Shown here: one piece after another, positions 30,038-33,911 of the stretch
Position numbering within the stretch: the first letter of the stretch is position 1
Layout: each line of letters begins with the position of its first letter
DNA from: Nemertoderma westbladi
Taxonomy: Eukaryota > Xenacoelomorpha > Nemertodermatida > Nemertodermatidae
Direction: 5' to 3'
Length of the DNA: 33,911 bases
NCBI GenBank assembly: GCA_032718475.1
Contig: JAUCBJ010000308.1
Coordinates: 1 to 33,911 of the forward strand
Notes under the pieces: model-generated
The model's database searches: none
What the model was told of the DNA's origin: nothing
The model's input: the letters and a program-made list of their open reading frames with translations, nothing else
Program-made: the position numbers and the translations under genes

Positions 30038-32842
30038 ATGGCGAAACAAAAAACGAATGTTTCTGTATCACTATGGAATGTTGAAGGCTTAAATTACTTA
30101 GTCGAAAATCTCTCATACAACGAACTTTATAATGATTCCGATGTACTCCTGTATACGGAAACGTTTTTCACCAGTATTAATTTTAATAATTTAAACTATT
30201 ATTCTTTTATAGAACCAGCCCGTAAGCCAGAAAAAGGCCGACCTATTGGCGGCCTAATAATTTTATGTAAACCCCACACTAACCCATTACTCATTGCCAG
30301 AGATGAATATTTTATTGTTGTTAAAACTGATATATCATTCTTCATTGTTCTGTACTTTCCGCCCGAAAAATCCCTGGCTGATATTGCACTGACAATAAAT
30401 AGTGCTTTATCCCATACTGATTGTCAATCAATGATTGTTGTTGGTGGTGATTTTAATTGCAGGCTAGATAGTGGCTCACGAGGTCTCGAACTAAATGATA
30501 TTTTCTGTAATTTAAATTTCATATGTCTCAATTCGGAGAAATGCCACACCTATATCTCCCCACAGGGTAGCAGCACCATTGACTTGCTATTTATAAGATA
30601 TCCCGGTACCGTCCCCCCACTGCCACCAGTCCCACATATCACACTGAACCCAATCCGCAAACACCAAAAAATATCAATAGATATAGAGGTTGCTGTCTCA
30701 ATATATTGTAGACTCGAAACTCGCCCCCCTCCACTGAGTAGAAAGTTGAATGTACTGCAGCTAAGGAACGACAGTAGGCTACAACTAGCTACACAAAAAT
30801 TAGAAACAGACTTTGACATAAACGGCGCCACTGAGCTACTGACTAGCACTATAACCGACGCAACTACCTCTGAAAACTCTAGAACTAATGGAAGGCGTTG
30901 GTATGACAACGAATGTAAACAAATGAAGCAACAACTTCAATCTGCCATGACCCGCCGTGAAAACTCTCCCGCAGACACTGTGACATACTGGAACCTCCGC
31001 AGACAATACAAAAAACTTATTAAACAAAAACGGGAAGAGTTTGAAGAAGCATCGCTTATTAAGCTCATTGAACGCACGGAAATTAAACCCTGGACCTTAT
31101 TTGAAAAACCAAAACCTAGCATCGCCCCTATCAACCTTGAAACTTTGGAAAAACATTTCCAAAACCTGCTGGGTAACAAATGTAACCCACCGGACATCCC
31201 AGAAATACCATCACCGACTGCCGCAGAACTCAACGACGGAGCTTGGTACAATGATGACATAACTAGTGAGGAAGTACTAGCCAGTATAAACGATACCTGC
31301 AATAACAAAGCCTGTGGAACTGACAAAATCTACTACGAACACATTAAAGGTGCTCTTCCACTCATCCTAAACCTTATAACTCTACTATTCAACGTATGTC
31401 TTAATATTGGGAGTATACCAACTACCTGGAAACTGAGTATCATAAAGGTGTTGTACAAGAATAAAGGTGCTATAACTGACCCGGAGAACTACAGAGGGAT
31501 CGCTCTTCTCTGCGCCTTTCTAAAGATCCTCACGTCAACAATTAACAAGAGAGTCAGAAGATTTACAGGCCACTTAGTACCCCTAGAACAATTCGGTTTC
31601 CAAGTAGGAAAATCAACACGCCAAGCAATACACCTACTTCTCAACGATATTTCAACAGCTCTCCGCTCTGAAAATGCCAACGACCGCAGGCTATTTGTAG
31701 CTTTCATTGACTTTCGGAAAGCCTTCGACTTCGTTAACCGAGGAATACTACTGTCTAAGATCCACAGTTTTGGAATAAAGGGCAAATTATACAATCTAAT
31801 CAGAGACATTCTAGAAAACAGCATCCGAATATATGACGGCCTACAACTATCCAATGCTATACAACAGCTTCGTGGAGTCCTTCAAGGAGACTGTTTCAGC
31901 CCGACCTGCTTCTTAATTTTCATCACCGACCTAGCCACTGTTCTCCGACAAATAGCCTCCTCTCTCAAATTCTTATTCTTCGCTGACGACCTTGCCATAT
32001 ATTCGAAAAACCCACTGGATATCCAACATGCCCTAGATGCATTACATAATTGGTGTAAAGCCAACAACATGGAAGTAAACTTGAAGAAAACAAAAATAAT
32101 CAAATTTAGAAATGGTGGTAGACTTGCTATGATGGATAAATTCACCTATGACGGAAATGTTGTAAACATAGTAAATGAATATGAATATCTCGGAATTACT
32201 CTCCAACCGACACTCTGCTTCACTAAACATATTTTAGATAAAAAGAAAAAAGCGTATAGCGTCATCGGCTCCCTTTCGAAACTACACCTTCTTTCAATCG
32301 AGACTGGCCTCAAAATATACCGAATGAAAATACAGCCAATGGTAACATATAGTCTTGAAGAAATTGGCCCATATCTTTCGCTAACAAACCTCATTGACCT
32401 TGATAAAACAAAAACCTGCCATATCAAACATATGTTAAGACTACACACGTCAGCCTCCTCCACCCTCGCACTAAAACTGGTAGGTGAAAACAGCTTATGC
32501 GATGACATTCTTACCAAACACCCGAACATTTTTTCAACGACAGTAACCGCTCAATACAGAACCCATCGGAGAGACAGAGAATCAAATTTCGAAGCCAACT
32601 ACCCCATCCCTGGCCCAGCTTTTACATCTACAACATGGAAACGGGCGGGACAGACATACAGACACACCATCCCCAGATTCACCTCCCACGGTTTTCACCA
32701 CTTACTTTGCTCAAACAAGACTCCATTCCATATTATACTGACCCCTGACTGCTCCTGTACCTACTGTAAAAATCCATGCGAGGACCGATACCACGCACTA
32801 TCATGCACAAAATGTCCCTCATTACACGACCTAGCGAAATAA
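30038..32842 (+). CDS. LINE ORF2: endonuclease and reverse transcriptase
   Basis: 934 residues from the ATG in GCCATGG at 30038; an earlier in-frame ATG lies inside the minisatellite (28904). AP-endonuclease-like domain (about 5-215): WN at 13-14, TET at about 38, GGDFN at about 138, STIDLLF at about 178, then a His near 208. RT (about 410-690): ENYRGIALL, FIDFRKAFD at about 556, GVLQGDCFSPTCFLI, and the box FFADDLA at about 647 (both Asp present), then the EYLGI thumb block. The C-terminal ~30 residues carry C-x2-C-x8-H-x3-C, a knuckle typical of these LINEs. No RNase H. It nicks target DNA and primes reverse transcription there. In the usual SDH motif of the endonuclease, Lys precedes the His (RKHQKI). 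The ORF is intact. Confidence 0.92.
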   Translation: MAKQKTNVSVSLWNVEGLNYLVENLSYNELYNDSDVLLYTETFFTSINFNNLNYYSFIEPARKPEKGRPIGGLIILCKPHTNPLLIARDEYFIVVKTDISFFIVLYFPPEKSLADIALTINSALSHTDCQSMIVVGGDFNCRLDSGSRGLELNDIFCNLNFICLNSEKCHTYISPQGSSTIDLLFIRYPGTVPPLPPVPHITLNPIRKHQKISIDIEVAVSIYCRLETRPPPLSRKLNVLQLRNDSRLQLATQKLETDFDINGATELLTSTITDATTSENSRTNGRRWYDNECKQMKQQLQSAMTRRENSPADTVTYWNLRRQYKKLIKQKREEFEEASLIKLIERTEIKPWTLFEKPKPSIAPINLETLEKHFQNLLGNKCNPPDIPEIPSPTAAELNDGAWYNDDITSEEVLASINDTCNNKACGTDKIYYEHIKGALPLILNLITLLFNVCLNIGSIPTTWKLSIIKVLYKNKGAITDPENYRGIALLCAFLKILTSTINKRVRRFTGHLVPLEQFGFQVGKSTRQAIHLLLNDISTALRSENANDRRLFVAFIDFRKAFDFVNRGILLSKIHSFGIKGKLYNLIRDILENSIRIYDGLQLSNAIQQLRGVLQGDCFSPTCFLIFITDLATVLRQIASSLKFLFFADDLAIYSKNPLDIQHALDALHNWCKANNMEVNLKKTKIIKFRNGGRLAMMDKFTYDGNVVNIVNEYEYLGITLQPTLCFTKHILDKKKKAYSVIGSLSKLHLLSIETGLKIYRMKIQPMVTYSLEEIGPYLSLTNLIDLDKTKTCHIKHMLRLHTSASSTLALKLVGENSLCDDILTKHPNIFSTTVTAQYRTHRRDRESNFEANYPIPGPAFTSTTWKRAGQTYRHTIPRFTSHGFHHLLCSNKTPFHIILTPDCSCTYCKNPCEDRYHALSCTKCPSLHDLAK

Positions 32843-33313
32843 TAAACTCTACTACCAGCTCCCTTTCAAACACCCCCCCCCCCCACCCCCCCCCCTCCCT
32901 CCTTATTAGAACTACCCAACGCTTTACTTTATTACTTACAATATAATACCCAGTTAATTATAATTTTCTTAGGATGTGAACTATATATCTTTCATAGCTA
33001 GGCCTATTTAATCTCCTAAATTAAATCTCTTTATCTCTAATTTGAGGCGCCACTTATTATCCTGCTATGCAATTAAATTCTACCATCCTTAATAATTATC
33101 TAATAGCATTGCCTTATTTATTACCATATTTAATCATTTAACCATTGTGTGCATTTACTGGCTTAATTATAATAATTTTCATATAATATTTGACCTTAAA
33201 CTATTAGTCTAATTATGATTTACTGTGCGCGTACAATGTACATACCTATTATCAATATTATAATATATATTTACCCCGACTGGGGGTGTATCTTCAAAAA
33301 AAAAAAAAAAAAA
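32843..33313 (+). other. LINE 3' UTR and poly(A) tail
   Basis: About 450 bp of AT-rich 3' UTR with an interrupted C-tract at 32873-32895 right after the stop, then GGGGGTGTATCTTC and 18 A (33296-33313). The A-run abuts the TSD. No canonical AATAAA lies in the last 50 bases. Confidence 0.85.
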
Positions 33314-33325
33314 TAAGTTCTCGTC

Positions 33326-33911
33326 TAACCAATAAGACACAAAGACTGCTCTACTGTTAAGTAAAGGGGCTCAGGAGCGTGCTATTACTAAATTGTAAGG
33401 GTTGCTAAATACAGAACCGCTACTTACCGTTAGATGGCGCTAATCTGCCGTCCGCTAATATATTTTACTAAATTTACACAACTCCTGCAAAATCGCTTGT
33501 TCCTTTCTCTACCGATCGCTCGATAGAGAGCTAACTGTTCGAATCTATGAGCCACGCGGGAATAACCAAAACAATAAACCCGAGTCGGCTCCCTAAGCTT
33601 ACTTAAGACGAGTGCGAGAGGCCTTGCACTCAGAGTATTCTTACGCCTAATTCTATCACTATTAAAGCACGCTATTACCTACGTCTTTCTAATCGCGAAT
33701 ACTGGAGGTTCCCTAACGTAATGTGTGAATGCGAGAATATTTAAAATATCAAAATGGTACAGTATCTGTTTCTACGTGGATAATACCACTCCGGGTCTAA
33801 AACTGCCCGCGACTGGCTTTAGGCCAGCAAAATTACTAGCGTATCGTGCGTACCGAATAGTGCGTTCTAGCTGATTGCCCGCTAATGCAAATAACCGCTC
33901 AGCGTGAATAG
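33326..33911. other. Flank of the LINE insertion, nothing recognised
   Basis: No gene supportable. It contains AATAACCAAAACAATAAAC (33561-33579), half of the dispersed repeat seen at 4529 and 8596. Before LINE insertion this sequence was contiguous with 27720 and lower. Confidence 0.45.

Larger units (their letters stand above)
27721..33325 (+). mobile_element. Full-length non-LTR retrotransposon with 14-bp TSD
   Basis: AATAAGTTCTCGTC is present at 27721-27734 and again at 33312-33325, directly after a poly(A) run (33296-33313). The element body is 27735-33311, about 5.6 kb. It has a 98-bp 5' leader, ORF1 (27833-28744), a minisatellite linker, ORF2 (30038-32842), a 3' UTR and the tail. The identical TSD and two intact ORFs suggest a recent insertion that could still be active. 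It lacks an RNase H domain. ORF1 with an RRM-like fold, an apurinic-type endonuclease, and a C-terminal knuckle fit the broad CR1/Jockey/I/L1-type assemblage; I do not assign a clade. Confidence 0.93.

Noticed and set aside
28773-30116. Long ORFs in other frames of the 30-bp array, on both strands (up to 444 codons)
   Set aside because: They are frame shadows of a stop-free 30-bp repeat. No domain, and they end soon after the array.

Overview
This is an AT-rich, intron-poor, repeat-dense stretch of a metazoan nuclear genome, most likely an invertebrate. It holds one recognisable host gene, an ASF1-family H3-H4 chaperone at 12254-12862. Almost everything else that can be interpreted is transposon: MULE and TTAA-flanked DNA elements, inverted-repeat MITEs, tRNA-derived SINEs, three sets of non-LTR retrotransposon sequence and one or two LTR retrotransposons. 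There are no bacterial-style operons, CRISPR arrays or rRNA genes. The species cannot be fixed from sequence alone. FLYWCH-MULE and tRNA-SINE content and the recurring palindrome TAGGCCTA fit an invertebrate.

Layout. 1-5 kb: a dispersed ~240-bp repeat (two copies, 4.65 kb apart) flanking a TTAA-flanked MITE, a MULE with a 10-bp target-site duplication and a broken FLYWCH transposase, and a ~0.9-kb foldback. 5-9.6 kb: a perfect-TIR element with a tRNA-like core, a 69-bp tandem repeat, a SINE with a 13-bp TSD, and decayed RTE-like LINE fragments. 9.6-12.2 kb: a probable non-autonomous DNA element carrying seven copies of a 14-bp motif, just upstream of ASF1. 12.9-18 kb: two opposed tRNA-like SINE heads separated by a 28-bp minisatellite, small palindromic repeats, a second RTE-like LINE copy and another SINE. 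18-23.9 kb: a GC-rich LTR retrotransposon with gag, protease, RT, RNase H and integrase, broken by four frameshifts and a nonsense codon, its 3' LTR almost absent. 24-27.6 kb: motif clusters, a MITE-like inverted-repeat segment and the minus-strand 3' relic of another LTR element.

The most interesting object is the full-length non-LTR retrotransposon at 27735-33311. It is bounded by a 14-bp target-site duplication and a poly(A) tail, and both ORFs are intact. ORF1 (coiled coil plus RRM-like fold) and ORF2 (endonuclease, reverse transcriptase, zinc knuckle) lie in the same reading frame. One UGA codon in the known leaky context UGA-CUA separates them, followed by an open 431-codon stretch made almost entirely of a 30-bp minisatellite (41 units, no indels) that would encode a Pro/Ala/Ser/Asn decapeptide repeat. 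This suggests that ORF2 protein may be made as a readthrough fusion with ORF1 protein through a long disordered linker. The sequence shows the layout; the expression mechanism is inference.
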